Source: Bog-756 sp963738545
Lineage (GTDB): Bacteria; Actinomycetota; Acidimicrobiia; Acidimicrobiales; RAAP-2
Length of the DNA: 64,000 nucleotides
Assembly: GCA_963738545.1 (NCBI GenBank)
Contig: CAVTXA010000002.1
Coordinates: 124,001-188,000, forward strand
Direction: 5' to 3'
Each line of letters opens with the position of its first letter. Position 1 is the stretch's first letter. This document shows, one piece after another, positions 24,745 through 34,950 of the stretch. Made by a program: the position numbers and the translations under genes. The notes under the pieces are model-generated. The model saw nothing but the letters and a program-made list of their open reading frames with translations. It ran no database searches and was not told the origin of the DNA.

Positions 24745-24767
24745 TGATATATCGAAATGATATATCG
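24745..24767. promoter_or_regulatory. Repeated palindrome TGATATATCG, likely PadR operator
   Basis: TGATATATCG occurs twice (24745-24754 and 24758-24767), 13 bp apart start to start. Each contains the palindrome GATATATC. It lies 50-75 nt upstream of padR in an AT-rich island inside a GC-rich genome, between divergent DUF5318 and padR. Autoregulation by the PadR protein is inferred. Confidence 0.55.
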
Positions 24768-24819
24768 TTCAAAGCATGCATTGGGTGAACACCGGGCGAC
24801 GCGCGGGACAGGACCTCTG

Positions 24820-25490
24820 ATGCTCGATCTGGCCATCCTCGGCCTCCTCCACGAGCAGGAGCTCCACGGCTACGAGATCCGTCGTCGGCTGCGGGACGAA
24901 CTGGGTCTGTTCGCCAACATCTCGTTCGGTTCGCTCTATCCGGCCCTGTCCCGCCTCGAGAAGGCCGCCGCGGTCACGGTGACCGAGTCGGCCGGGACCC
25001 CGGCCGTGGCCCCGCTGCCCTCCACCGGATCGCTGGGTGGTGAGTGGGCCGGCCTCCGGGCCCGCCGGGCTGGTGCCTCCCGGGGCACCAAGCGCTCCCG
25101 CAAGGTGTACCGGATCACCGACGAGGGGCGGAAACTCTTCGAGCAACTCCTCGACGCCGACGAGCCGGCAGGCACCGATGACGCCCGTAGCTTCGGGCTC
25201 CGACTGGCCTTCGCCCGCCACCTCGCGCCTCAGGCCCGGCTGGGCCTCCTGGAGCGGCGCCGGGCCCAACTGACCCGGCGACTGACCGTCGACCGGGCCC
25301 GGGCCGCCGGGGACCGGCTCGACGTCTACACCCGGTCGCTGGTGGAGCACAGCACCGAAGCCACCGAGCACGACATCGCCTGGCTGGACCGCCTGATCGA
25401 GTCCGAACGCCAGAAGCAGTCCGCACCACGAACCGACAGCCGCGAGCCCCGAGATGGGGACGCCGTGACAGCAACGAAGGGAACCAACCC

Positions 25491-25494
<4 letters not shown>
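24820..25494 (+). CDS. PadR-family transcriptional regulator
   Basis: This is a winged-helix regulator of 224 aa. The N-terminal PadR domain begins MLDLAILGLLHEQELHGYEIRRRL, and the recognition-helix region NISFGSLYPALSRLEK is followed by the wing RKVYRITDEGRKLFEQLL. Between them is an insertion of about 50 residues rich in Pro/Ala/Arg, a feature of an actinobacterial subgroup. The C-terminal helical Vir_C-like domain (LAFARHLAPQARLGLLERR) mediates dimerisation. Its stop overlaps the ino1 start (ATGA), which ties expression of the two together. The start is set at the first PadR helix; the frame is open upstream across the operator. Confidence 0.9.
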
Positions 25495-26588
<1,094 letters not shown>

Positions 26589-26625
26589 ATCCGGGACCCG
26601 GCGGTCCGCACCCGCCCGGCCTGGG

Positions 26626-28011
26626 TTATCCCGGCTGGCGGGACCACCACTCCCGGAGGCGCTTCTTCGCCTCCTCCTCGCCCAGGGGGCCCTCGTCCAT
26701 GCGGAGCTCCAGCAGGTGGGCGAGGGCGCGGCCCACGTCGCGGCCCGGTCCGACACCCAGCTCCTCCATCACCTGGGATCCGTCCAGGTCGGGTCGGATG
26801 GCGTCGAGTTCCTCTTGTTCCCGCAAGTCGGCAATCCGGGCCTCCAGCTCGTCCATGCGACGGGCCAGGGCCCGGGCCTTGGCCGCATTGCGGGTGGTGC
26901 AGTCGCACCGGGTCAGCTCGTTCAGCTGGTCGAGGAGCGGGCCGGCATCACGCACGTAGCGCCGCACGGCGCGATCGGTCCAGCCCAACCGGTAGGTGTG
27001 GAAGCGCAGATGCAGGTTGACCAGTTCGGTCACCACCTCCACCTCGTCGTTGGGGTAGCGCAGGGCCTGCATGCGTTGCCGGGTCATCCGCGCCCCCACC
27101 ACCTCGTGGTGGTGGAAGGTCACGCCCCCGTCCACAAAGGCCCGGGTCTTGGGCTTGCCCACGTCGTGGAACAGGGCGGCCAGGCGAAGGAGACGGTCGG
27201 GGCCGGTCTTGTCCACGACGGCCAGGGTGTGCGCCAACACGTCCTTGTGGCGGTGGATGGGATCCTGCTCGAGGGCGAGGCCGGGTAGCTCGGGCAGGAA
27301 CTCGTCGGCCAGTCCCGTGCGGACCACGAACCACAGGGCCACCGAAGGGACCGGGACCATCACGATCTTGTCGAGCTCATCTCGGATCCGCTCGGCCGAG
27401 ACGATGGCCAGACGGTGATGGTCCGCACGGACCGCCGCCACCAGTGCGGGGTCGGGCTCGAGCTCGAGCCGGGCGATGAACCGGGCCGCCCTGAGCATCC
27501 GGAGCGGATCGTCGGCGAAGGAGACGGCGGGGTCGAGCGGGGTGCGCAAGCGGTGCTCGGCCAGGTCGACGAGCCCGTCGAAGGGATCGATGAGATCGAG
27601 ATCGGGCAGCTTGAGGGCCATGGCATTGACGGTGAAGTCCCGTCGGGCCAGGTCGTCCTCCACCCGGTCGCCGAAGGCCACCTCGGGCTTGCGGGAGTCG
27701 GGCCGGTAGGCCTCGGCCCGGTGGGTGGTGATCTCGTACTTCTGGTCACCCCGGAGGCACCCGATGGTGCCGAACCTCTTGCCCTGCGTCCAGACGGCAT
27801 CGGCCCATCCCGACACCACCGCCTCGATGGCATCAGGTCGCGCGTCGGTGGTGAAGTCGAGGTCCCCCTCCGAGTCAGGTGCGTCGGTCTCGGACACGAT
27901 GGCGTCACGAACCGATCCCCCCACCAGGTAGAGGGAGTGGCCGGCGGCTGCGAACCGGTCGGACAGCTCCGCGGTGGCCTCAACCAACGGTCGCAGTCGC
28001 TCGGGGAACAC
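26626..28011 (-). CDS. pcnA: CCA tRNA nucleotidyltransferase
   Basis: This enzyme adds or repairs the 3' CCA end of tRNAs, which matters here because the tRNA-Ile gene in this window does not encode CCA. The 461-aa protein is class II: the head has LYLVGGSVRDAIV and GDLDFTTDA with the two metal-binding Asp residues, then RRDFTVNAMAL and DPLRMLRAARFIARL. A C-terminal HD domain has LFHDVGKPKTR. The start is the GTG at 28011 (MFPERLRPLVEA), the last start before the conserved region. A long upstream open frame is antisense to the next gene. It is convergent with ino1. Confidence 0.94.
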   Translation of the reverse strand: MFPERLRPLVEATAELSDRFAAAGHSLYLVGGSVRDAIVSETDAPDSEGDLDFTTDARPDAIEAVVSGWADAVWTQGKRFGTIGCLRGDQKYEITTHRAEAYRPDSRKPEVAFGDRVEDDLARRDFTVNAMALKLPDLDLIDPFDGLVDLAEHRLRTPLDPAVSFADDPLRMLRAARFIARLELEPDPALVAAVRADHHRLAIVSAERIRDELDKIVMVPVPSVALWFVVRTGLADEFLPELPGLALEQDPIHRHKDVLAHTLAVVDKTGPDRLLRLAALFHDVGKPKTRAFVDGGVTFHHHEVVGARMTRQRMQALRYPNDEVEVVTELVNLHLRFHTYRLGWTDRAVRRYVRDAGPLLDQLNELTRCDCTTRNAAKARALARRMDELEARIADLREQEELDAIRPDLDGSQVMEELGVGPGRDVGRALAHLLELRMDEGPLGEEEAKKRLREWWSRQPG

Positions 28012-28140
28012 GCCGCCGAGGGTAGTGCCACTGGCGCAGTCCGCCGTCCGTTCTGGCGTAGGGTGGCGTCCGAAGTGGATCGGGAACGAGGCAGCCTGTG
28101 CCCCAGCGGCAGCCACCCCGGGGCCGAGGTGCCCGTCGGG

Positions 28141-30357
28141 ATGGGGCCCGCCCCGATCGTCGGGGTGGGAAGCCACGACGTCCTGCGCCGGAACCCACTC
28201 CACCTCGGCACCGGCGCCCGGACGGTCCTCGCGATGGTGCTCGGGTTGCTGTTCGCCACCGCGGGGGCGGCGGGTACGGCTGGAGCGACGTCCGGCACGG
28301 TGGCCACCACGGCGGCGGGACCGCCCCTGGTCCTGGTGTCCCAGTCGCCGTGGGTGGCCCAGAACGGCTCGTTCGACCTGAAACTGCGCCTTGGTTCGGG
28401 CGTTCCCCCTCCATCCCAGTTGGGCGTGTCGGTGAGCGTGTACCCGTGTCTGTCGAGCATCTCGGCCTTCGACCAGTCGGTGAACTCGACGGTGGGCCCG
28501 GCGGGGTCGCCCATCGACGCCACCCGATCGCCCCTGGCCGTCTCGTCCCTTCCCGCCCTCGCCCCGGGTGAATTCGACCTGTCCATGCCGGTCTATGTCG
28601 GGCACGGCTTCACGGCTCCCGCCGGGCAGTTCGGCATCGACCTACCCACCGTGGGCAACCAGTGCGGCGACGCACCCTCGGGTGTCTATCCGGTGCGGAT
28701 CCAGTTGACGGACACCACGACGGGACAGTCCGTAGGGGGCTTCACCACCCACCTGATCTTCACCGGGACACCGGCGACCACCCAGCGGCTCCGGGTGGCG
28801 GTGGTCCTCCCGGTGGCCACCACCCTGACGGCGGCCAGGGCACCGAGCAGTGTCCACCTGACCACCCGTCCGACCGCCGCCCTGGCCCCGCCGTCGCCGG
28901 GCGCCACCTCGGCCCTGGCCGCCACCGTGGCCGCCATCGCCGAGGCACACCCGAGTGTCGCGGTGACCCTCGAGACCAGCCCCCAGACGGTGGCCGAACT
29001 GGCCACCACCGGCCACCAGTCCACCGTGGCCGAGCTCGCCTCCTTGGCCGACAGCCCCCTGGTCCACGAGTTCACCTCGGCCCCCTACGTCCCGGTCAAC
29101 GCCTCGGGTCTGGTCGGAGCGGGCCTCGGCTCCGAGTTGACCCTGCAGATCGGGCGGGGCTCGCAGGTGCTCGACACCTATCTGCCTCGCCCGGCCTCCC
29201 CCCAGCCCGTGAGCGCCTGGATCACCAACGACGGGGTCGACCCGGCCACCCTGTCCCTGCTCGAGACGGACGGCTACCGTCAGCTGGTGGTGCCGTCGTC
29301 CAGTGTGCCCGGGGCGCCGACCAACGCCTCCTCGGCCGTGCCCTTCCCACTCAGTCCGTCGTCGGGCAACCCGCTGGTGGCGGTGGCCGCCGACGCCGAT
29401 CTCGCCTCCCGATTCACCGGCGCACCGGGGAACCCGGCGGTGGCCGCCTCCCAACTGGTGGCGGAACTGGCCCAGATCTACTTCGAGAAGCCCAATGACA
29501 ACTCGCCACGGATCGTGGCCGCCGTGGCTCCGACCGGCTGGGCCGACGATCCCACCTTCGTCGCCACCCTGCTCGGCGCCCTGGACGGCAATCCCCTGGT
29601 CCAGCCGGTGACCGCCGCCACTCTGTTCACCGTCGTGCCCACCGGGACGTGCCGGACCGCCTGCCGCAGCGCGGTGGGGGCCGGAGCCGACGCCCTGCCG
29701 ACCACCGCCATCCGGACACAGCGTCAGCGCATCGACGGACTGGCAGGGGCGGCGTCAGCCCCGTCCGCCCGCGCCCTCACCACCCAGCTGGGCGACCTGG
29801 TGCTGGCCGGCGAGTCCGAGCGACTCCGCTCCGTCCAACAGGCTGGCGTGCTCCACAACACCGGGTTGGCGGTGAACGCCCAGCTGTCCCAGTTGCAGGT
29901 GGCCGGGGACCAGAGCATCACCCTGACCTCCCAACGCGGACGGGTTCCGGTCACCATCACCTCCAGTGCCCCCTACCCGGTGACCGGGACCCTCACCCTC
30001 TCCAGCGACAAGCTGCTCTTCCCCGACGGACAGACCAAACAGGTGACCGTGGTGCCCGGCATCACCAATCCCTTCTACTTCAACGTGGAGACCCGGGCGT
30101 CGGGCCTGTTCAAGGTGGGCGTCACCCTCGACGCTCCTGCCGGGGGCGTGACGCTGGCCAGCGGGCAGGTGAGCGTCCGGTCGACGGCAACCTCGGTGGT
30201 GGGGATCGTCCTCTCAGTCGGTGCCGTGGTCGTGTTGGTGGTCTGGTGGCTGCGCACGTCGAGGAAGCGCCGTCGGGAGCGGAGGCGCCTGGCCGCCGGT
30301 GACGAGGGCGGCCAACCCGATGCCGAAGCCGAGACCGTCACGGCGGGTCCGGGGTGA
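28141..30357 (+). CDS. DUF6049-like secreted/membrane-anchored protein (Rv3909-like)
   Basis: This is a large envelope protein of about 738 aa with unknown function. A signal segment at about residues 25-50 (TVLAMVLGLLFATAGAAG) is followed by a beta-rich Ser/Thr/Pro/Ala-rich ectodomain. One membrane helix near the C terminus (about 686-708, VVGIVLSVGAVVVLVVWWL) and a basic cytosolic tail RKRRRERRRL complete it. Size, topology and position directly before murJ match Rv3909 of M. tuberculosis and DUF6049 proteins of other actinobacteria. Its stop overlaps the murJ start by GTGA, so a role in lipid II export or cell-wall assembly is likely but inferred. The start is uncertain; ATG 28141 is chosen, but a GTG at 28165 or nearby is possible. 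Confidence 0.8.
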   Translation: MGPAPIVGVGSHDVLRRNPLHLGTGARTVLAMVLGLLFATAGAAGTAGATSGTVATTAAGPPLVLVSQSPWVAQNGSFDLKLRLGSGVPPPSQLGVSVSVYPCLSSISAFDQSVNSTVGPAGSPIDATRSPLAVSSLPALAPGEFDLSMPVYVGHGFTAPAGQFGIDLPTVGNQCGDAPSGVYPVRIQLTDTTTGQSVGGFTTHLIFTGTPATTQRLRVAVVLPVATTLTAARAPSSVHLTTRPTAALAPPSPGATSALAATVAAIAEAHPSVAVTLETSPQTVAELATTGHQSTVAELASLADSPLVHEFTSAPYVPVNASGLVGAGLGSELTLQIGRGSQVLDTYLPRPASPQPVSAWITNDGVDPATLSLLETDGYRQLVVPSSSVPGAPTNASSAVPFPLSPSSGNPLVAVAADADLASRFTGAPGNPAVAASQLVAELAQIYFEKPNDNSPRIVAAVAPTGWADDPTFVATLLGALDGNPLVQPVTAATLFTVVPTGTCRTACRSAVGAGADALPTTAIRTQRQRIDGLAGAASAPSARALTTQLGDLVLAGESERLRSVQQAGVLHNTGLAVNAQLSQLQVAGDQSITLTSQRGRVPVTITSSAPYPVTGTLTLSSDKLLFPDGQTKQVTVVPGITNPFYFNVETRASGLFKVGVTLDAPAGGVTLASGQVSVRSTATSVVGIVLSVGAVVVLVVWWLRTSRKRRRERRRLAAGDEGGQPDAEAETVTAGPG

Positions 30358-32219
30358 GCGGACCCGAGGTCGAGGTGGACGGACTCCCCGCCGCCCCCGG
30401 TGGTGGTCGACGGCGCCTGGCCGGGGCCACCTTCGGGATGGCCGTGGGCACCACGCTGTCGCGCATCACCGGGGTCGGGAGGGTCATCGCTCTCACCCTG
30501 GCCCTCGGAGGTGGCGGCTTCGCCGACGCCTACAACCTGGCCAACACCACACCCAACATCATCTACGACATCGTGCTGGGCGGGGTGCTGTCAGCCACGT
30601 TCGTGCCGGTCTTCGTCGACTACCTGACCACGCGTCGGAACAAGGAGGCGTGGGAGGCCATCTCGGCCGTGGTCACCGTGACCATCACGGTGCTGGTGGC
30701 GGCCACCGTGGTCTTCTTCGTCCTCACGCCGAGCATCATCCACCTCTACACGGTGTCCAACCACCGCGCCGATGTCCACCAGCAGCAAGGGGTGGCCATC
30801 TTCCTCCTGCGGTGGTTCGTCCCCCAACTCGCCTGCTATGGCCTCATCGCCGTGTTCACCGCCCTGCTGAACGCACGCGGGAAGTTCGCCACCCCCATGT
30901 TCGTCCCCATCGCCAACAACCTGGTGGTGATCGGCGTGCTCCTCTGGTTCCACGCCCTGGTCCCCCACCCCAGCCTGGCCGCGGTCAACGCCAGCCACCG
31001 AGGACTGGTGCTCCTGGGCATCGGCACCACCCTGGGCGTGGTGGTCCAGGCCGCGCTCCTCGTACCCTCGTTGCTCCGGTCCGACCTCCACCTCCGCTTC
31101 TTGTGGCAGCCGGCCAACCAGGCCATGCGGACCATCACCCGCCTGGCGGGATGGACGTTCGGCTGGGTGGTGGCCAACCAGGTGGCCCTGGTCGTGGTGC
31201 TGGCCCTGGCCGACGGGGCCAAGGTGCCCGGTGCGGTGTCGTCGTACACGTACGCCTACACCTTCTTCCTCCTCCCCTACGGCGTGGTGGCGGTCTCGGT
31301 CATGACGGCGGTAACACCCTCGCTGTCGGCCCGGTGGGCTACCGGTGACCTGGCCGGCTTCCGCCACCGCATGGCCTTCGGATTGCGGGGCATCCTGGCC
31401 ATCATCATCCCCTCGGCCGTGGGCATGCTGATCCTGGCCCATCCGCTGATCGACCTGGTCCTGGCCCACGGGGCCGAGACCTCGGCCAACGCCGACTCGA
31501 CGGCCGCCGCCCTGGCCATGTTCGCTCTCGGGCTCCCCGGGTTTTGCACGTTCCTCTACCTGGTCCGCGTCTTCCAGTCCATGCAGGACACGCGCACGGC
31601 GTTCCGGCTGTACCTGGTGGAGAACGGCCTCAACATCCTCTTCGCCCTGGCGCTGGTCGGACCCCTGGGCGTGCGCGGCCTGGCCCTCTCCCTGTCCATC
31701 GCCTACTCGGCCGCCGCCCTGCTGGGGCTCGCCGTGCTCCGGAACCGTGTAGGAGGCCTGGGAGGTCCCGAACTGACCACACCGGTGACCCGGGTGCTGG
31801 GGGCGTCGGCTGTCATGGCCGTGGCCACGGTGCTGGCCCTCAGCGTGTCCGGGTCGTCCTCCGGTTTCGGCCTGCTGGCCCGGGTGGTCTTCGCCGTGGT
31901 GGTCGGCGTGGTGGCCTACGTGGCCACGGCCGGGGTCCTGGGCGCCCGCCAGGAGCGCCGGATGAGGGAGGAACGCATCCACCGGGCCAACGTGGCGGCG
32001 TCCTCACCCCCCTCGTCGGTCGGCGCGGGTAGGGAGCGGCCCGAGCGGCCCTCCCCGGACCAGTTCCGTGACAGACTCGACGGTCAGCCCGGCCAACTCC
32101 CGTACCGACACCTTCGGCCGGTGAGCGTGGCACCGGACGACGACTCGGGTGCGGGGGACGACCTCCCGACGGACGACGAGGAGGACCTGGATGGCCCGGA
32201 TACGAGTGGTGACCGATAG
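30354..32219 (+). CDS. murJ: Lipid II flippase MurJ (MviN)
   Basis: This protein moves lipid II across the membrane for peptidoglycan synthesis. It is 621 aa with about 14 membrane segments beginning at GATFGMAVGTTLSRITGVGRV. The MviN hallmarks include FADAYNLANTTPNIIYDIVLGGVLSATFVPVF and the later AYTFFLLPYGVVAVSVMTAVTPSLS. An Arg/Asp-rich cytosolic tail of about 85 residues follows the last helix. M. tuberculosis MviN carries a pseudokinase domain after the membrane part; nothing of that kind is seen here. The GTG start overlaps the previous gene, and the 3' end overlaps degV by 29 nt. Confidence 0.95.
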   Translation: MSGPEVEVDGLPAAPGGGRRRLAGATFGMAVGTTLSRITGVGRVIALTLALGGGGFADAYNLANTTPNIIYDIVLGGVLSATFVPVFVDYLTTRRNKEAWEAISAVVTVTITVLVAATVVFFVLTPSIIHLYTVSNHRADVHQQQGVAIFLLRWFVPQLACYGLIAVFTALLNARGKFATPMFVPIANNLVVIGVLLWFHALVPHPSLAAVNASHRGLVLLGIGTTLGVVVQAALLVPSLLRSDLHLRFLWQPANQAMRTITRLAGWTFGWVVANQVALVVVLALADGAKVPGAVSSYTYAYTFFLLPYGVVAVSVMTAVTPSLSARWATGDLAGFRHRMAFGLRGILAIIIPSAVGMLILAHPLIDLVLAHGAETSANADSTAAALAMFALGLPGFCTFLYLVRVFQSMQDTRTAFRLYLVENGLNILFALALVGPLGVRGLALSLSIAYSAAALLGLAVLRNRVGGLGGPELTTPVTRVLGASAVMAVATVLALSVSGSSSGFGLLARVVFAVVVGVVAYVATAGVLGARQERRMREERIHRANVAASSPPSSVGAGRERPERPSPDQFRDRLDGQPGQLPYRHLRPVSVAPDDDSGAGDDLPTDDEEDLDGPDTSGDR

Positions 32220-33033
32220 CGCATGCGACCTCTCGGCCGCCATGGCCGAGGAACGGGGCGTGACCATCGTCCCCCTGTCCATCCGCTTCGGCTCCGAGGA
32301 GTTCGTCGACGGCTCCACCCTTTCCACCGATGAGTTCTGGGCCCGCTGCAAAGCCAGTTCCGTCCTCCCCGAGACCTCGGCCCCCTCGCCCGGCGCCTTC
32401 CAGGAGGCGTTCGTGGCCGCCGCCGAGGCCGGCTACGACGGGGTGCTCTGCGTCAACCTCTCCTCGGAGGTGTCGGCCACGTACCAGGCGGCGGTGGCGG
32501 CGGCCAAAGGGGTGGCCGACACGATCCCGGTCCGCGTCGTGGACTCGCGCTCGCTCACCATGGGGCTGGGGCTGATGGCCCTCGACGTGGCCGAACTGGC
32601 CTCCACCGGCGCCAGCCTCGACGAGCTCGAGGCGCGGGTGGACGCACTGGCCGGGCGCACCCAGGTCTACGGCGTGCTCGACACCCTCGAGCACCTGGAG
32701 AAAGGGGGGCGCATCGGAGGCGCCCAGAAGCTGCTCGGCTCCCTCCTCTCCATCAAGCCCGTGGTCACCCTGCTCAACGGCAAGGTGGAAGAGGAGTCCA
32801 AGCAGCGCACGCGCGGCCGATCACTCCGCTACCTGGCCGACAAGGCCAAGAACTCGCCCCCGATCAGCCGCCTTGCCGTGTGCAACGGTGCCGCCACCGA
32901 TGTCGACGAGGTGCTCGGCATGCTGGCGGGCATTCCGACCGACCATCCCCTGGTGGTGACGGACCTCGGGCCGGTGGTGGGCACGCACACGGGCCCGGGG
33001 ACCGTGGGCCTGTGCATCGTGACCCGGGAGTAG
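32191..33033 (+). CDS. DegV family fatty-acid-binding protein
   Basis: This 280-aa DegV (EDD fold) protein should bind a long-chain fatty acid, often as partner of a fatty-acid kinase. It starts MARIRVVTDSACDLS, has SIRFGSEEFVDG, the SAPSPGAFQEAF lipid-contact segment, LCVNLSSEVSATYQAA, VDSRSLTMGLG and LEHLEKGGRIGGAQKLLGSLLSIKPVV, all conserved. The ATG at 32191 has GAGGA 6 nt upstream and lies inside the end of murJ. No kinase partner (fakA) is in the window. Confidence 0.93.
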   Translation: MARIRVVTDSACDLSAAMAEERGVTIVPLSIRFGSEEFVDGSTLSTDEFWARCKASSVLPETSAPSPGAFQEAFVAAAEAGYDGVLCVNLSSEVSATYQAAVAAAKGVADTIPVRVVDSRSLTMGLGLMALDVAELASTGASLDELEARVDALAGRTQVYGVLDTLEHLEKGGRIGGAQKLLGSLLSIKPVVTLLNGKVEEESKQRTRGRSLRYLADKAKNSPPISRLAVCNGAATDVDEVLGMLAGIPTDHPLVVTDLGPVVGTHTGPGTVGLCIVTRE

Positions 33034-33099
33034 CCCTCGGGCGGGCCGAGGCGGCCGCGTACCGGCAGGCCAACACCCCGATCGGACTATCCTCGCACC

Positions 33100-33456
33100 A
33101 TGGATCCGACGCCTGATTCTCCCGCATCCCGTCTGCCTGGCTCCGGCGCGCTCGGCGACCTGCCCACCCGTGGTGCCGACTGGGTCGACACCGTGGTCGA
33201 ACTGCTGCGCGACAAGACGGTTCGACCGGTCACCCTCGTGGCCCGGGTGGTGGTCTTCGGGATCATCATCTTCGCCGCCGCCGTGACGACGATCGTCCTG
33301 TTGTCGATCGCCCTGATCCGCCTGCTCACGGTGTACGCCTTCGACGGTCGGGTCTGGCTCTCGGACCTGGTCGTGGGTGCCGCCTTCGTCATCCTGGGCA
33401 TCGTGGCCTGGTCCCAGCGGACGGACTCGTCCCTCACGACCGAGGAGGCGGGATGA
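33100..33456 (+). CDS. Small membrane protein of unknown function upstream of trxB
   Basis: This is a 118-aa protein. A polar Pro-rich N terminus (about 40 residues) is followed by two membrane helices (about 46-70, LVARVVVFGIIIFAAAVTTIVLLSIALI, and about 85-103, DLVVGAAFVILGIVAW). The short loop between them holds YAFDGRVW. I recognise no family. Its stop overlaps the trxB start (ATGA), so the two are cotranslated. The gene sits in the murJ-degV-trxB run where Mycobacterium has sigM and its anti-sigma factor, but no similarity to either is seen. Confidence 0.75.
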   Translation: MDPTPDSPASRLPGSGALGDLPTRGADWVDTVVELLRDKTVRPVTLVARVVVFGIIIFAAAVTTIVLLSIALIRLLTVYAFDGRVWLSDLVVGAAFVILGIVAWSQRTDSSLTTEEAG

Positions 33457-34421
33457 CCGAGTCCCGCCAGGTGGTGATCATCGGCTCCGGTCCGGCCGGG
33501 CTGACGGCGGCCATCTACGCCGCCCGCGCCCAGCTGTCCCCCCTGGTCATCGAGGGTGAGCCCTCCTCGACCAGCGATCAGCCCGGTGGACAGCTCATGC
33601 TCACGACCGAGGTCGAGAACTTCCCCGGCTTCGTCAACGGGATCATGGGGCCCGAGCTGATGCAGGCCTTCCGCGAGCAGGCCGCCCGGTTCGGGGCCGA
33701 CTACGTCACCGCCAAGGTGTCCCGGGTGGATCTGTCCCACCGCCCCTTCGGCGTCTGGGTGGGCGATCCGGATGCCGCCGAGCCCACCTATGAGGCCGAG
33801 GCGCTGATCATCTCCACCGGGGCCCAGTCGCTCATGCTCAATCTGCCCAACGAGGAGCGCCTCCTCGGGTACGGCGTGTCGACGTGTGCCACCTGCGACG
33901 GCTTCTTCTTCCGCGAGCGGAAGATCGCCGTGGTCGGCGGGGGCGACTCCGCCCTGGAAGAAGCGCTGTTCCTCACCCGTTTCGCCGACAAGGTCACCGT
34001 CATCCACCGACGTGGCGAGCTGCGGGCGTCCAAGGTCATGCAGCAGCGCGCCTTCGCCCACGAGAAGATCGAATTCCTGTGGAACACCTCGGTCATCGAC
34101 GTGCTCGGCGAGACCACGGTGAGCGGCGTGCGCGTCCGGGACAACCTCAGCGAGGAGGAGTCCGAGCTCGAGCTCGCCGGGCTCTTCGTGGCCATCGGCC
34201 ACCAACCGAACACCTCCTTGTTCAAGGGGCAGCTGGAGATGGAGGAGAACGGCTATCTCCGGACCTTCGACGGGACCCGTACCAATGTCGACGGCGTCTT
34301 CGCCTGCGGTGATGTGCAGGATCACCGTTACCGGCAGGCCATCACCGCTGCGGGCTCGGGATGCATGGCCGCCCTCGACGTGGAGAAGTGGCTCGAGGAC
34401 GAGCAGTCCGCCACGGCCTGA
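33453..34421 (+). CDS. trxB: Thioredoxin reductase TrxB
   Basis: This is an NADPH-dependent FAD flavoprotein that reduces thioredoxin, 322 aa. The FAD motif is VVIIGSGPAGLTAAIYAARA, the redox pair is CATC in STCATCDGFFF (about residues 145-148), and the NADPH motif is IAVVGGGDSALEEALFL. The C-terminal FAD site is VFACGDVQDHRYRQAITAAGSG. The ATG overlaps the upstream small membrane gene. trxA follows 141 nt later with what looks like its own promoter. Confidence 0.97.
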   Translation: MTESRQVVIIGSGPAGLTAAIYAARAQLSPLVIEGEPSSTSDQPGGQLMLTTEVENFPGFVNGIMGPELMQAFREQAARFGADYVTAKVSRVDLSHRPFGVWVGDPDAAEPTYEAEALIISTGAQSLMLNLPNEERLLGYGVSTCATCDGFFFRERKIAVVGGGDSALEEALFLTRFADKVTVIHRRGELRASKVMQQRAFAHEKIEFLWNTSVIDVLGETTVSGVRVRDNLSEEESELELAGLFVAIGHQPNTSLFKGQLEMEENGYLRTFDGTRTNVDGVFACGDVQDHRYRQAITAAGSGCMAALDVEKWLEDEQSATA

Positions 34422-34469
34422 CCCTCCGGCGGCACAACGACGGCGCGCTCCCCCATCGGGACAGATCCC

Positions 34470-34495
34470 GGGAATACCGGGAACGGGACGGGGTT
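34470..34495 (+). promoter_or_regulatory. SigR/SigH-type promoter candidate for trxA
   Basis: GGGAAT (34470-34475) and GTT (34493-34495) are spaced by 17 nt, close to the GGGAAT-N16-19-GTT consensus of actinobacterial oxidative-stress sigma factors SigR/SigH, whose regulons include trx genes. It lies 68 nt upstream of the trxA start. The spacing is one shorter than the commonest Streptomyces form. Confidence 0.5.
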
Positions 34496-34562
34496 GACGT
34501 AGCGTGTCCCACCGAGGGGCATCAGGCAGGGCCCGCAGAGTCGGGCAGGAGGAACGGCCATC

Positions 34563-34889
34563 ATGAGTGAGCAGATCACGACGCTGAACGACGCTAGCTT
34601 TGACGAGCATGTCAAGTCCTCGGACGTTCCCGTGTTGGTGGACTTCTGGGCGGAATGGTGCGGCCCGTGCAAGATGATCGCCCCCGTGCTGGAGGAGATC
34701 GCCACCGAGCAGGCCGGAAAGCTCGAGGTAGCCAAGCTCAACATCGACGACAACCTGGACATCACCCGTCGGTTCGACGTCATGAGCATTCCGACCCTCA
34801 TCCTGTTCAAGGACGGGGAGCCTGCAGCCCGCATCGTCGGTGCCAAGGGCAAGGGCCAACTCCTCCAGGAGCTCTCCGCCCACCTGTAG
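34563..34889 (+). CDS. trxA: Thioredoxin
   Basis: This is a cytosolic disulfide reductant of 108 aa. The active site is WAEWCGPCKM (Cys-Gly-Pro-Cys), the cis-Pro loop is SIPTLILF, and the buried Asp lies in VLVDFWAEW. All are normal for thioredoxin 1. AGGAGG is 8 nt before the ATG. It is reduced by the TrxB encoded upstream. A stable hairpin follows 5 nt after the stop. Confidence 0.97.
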   Translation: MSEQITTLNDASFDEHVKSSDVPVLVDFWAEWCGPCKMIAPVLEEIATEQAGKLEVAKLNIDDNLDITRRFDVMSIPTLILFKDGEPAARIVGAKGKGQLLQELSAHL

Positions 34890-34894
34890 AGGTT

Positions 34895-34921
34895 GCTGCG
34901 ACGGTCCGCCACCGTCGCAGC
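34895..34921 (+). terminator. Stem-loop after trxA
   Basis: GCTGCGACGGT (34895-34905) pairs perfectly with ACCGTCGCAGC (34911-34921) around a CCGCC loop. No U-tract follows, and the next gene begins 30 nt on, so it could be a partial terminator or an mRNA-stability element. Confidence 0.5.
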
Positions 34922-34950
34922 CCGGCTCGACCGCTCACCCCGGGCCCGGG

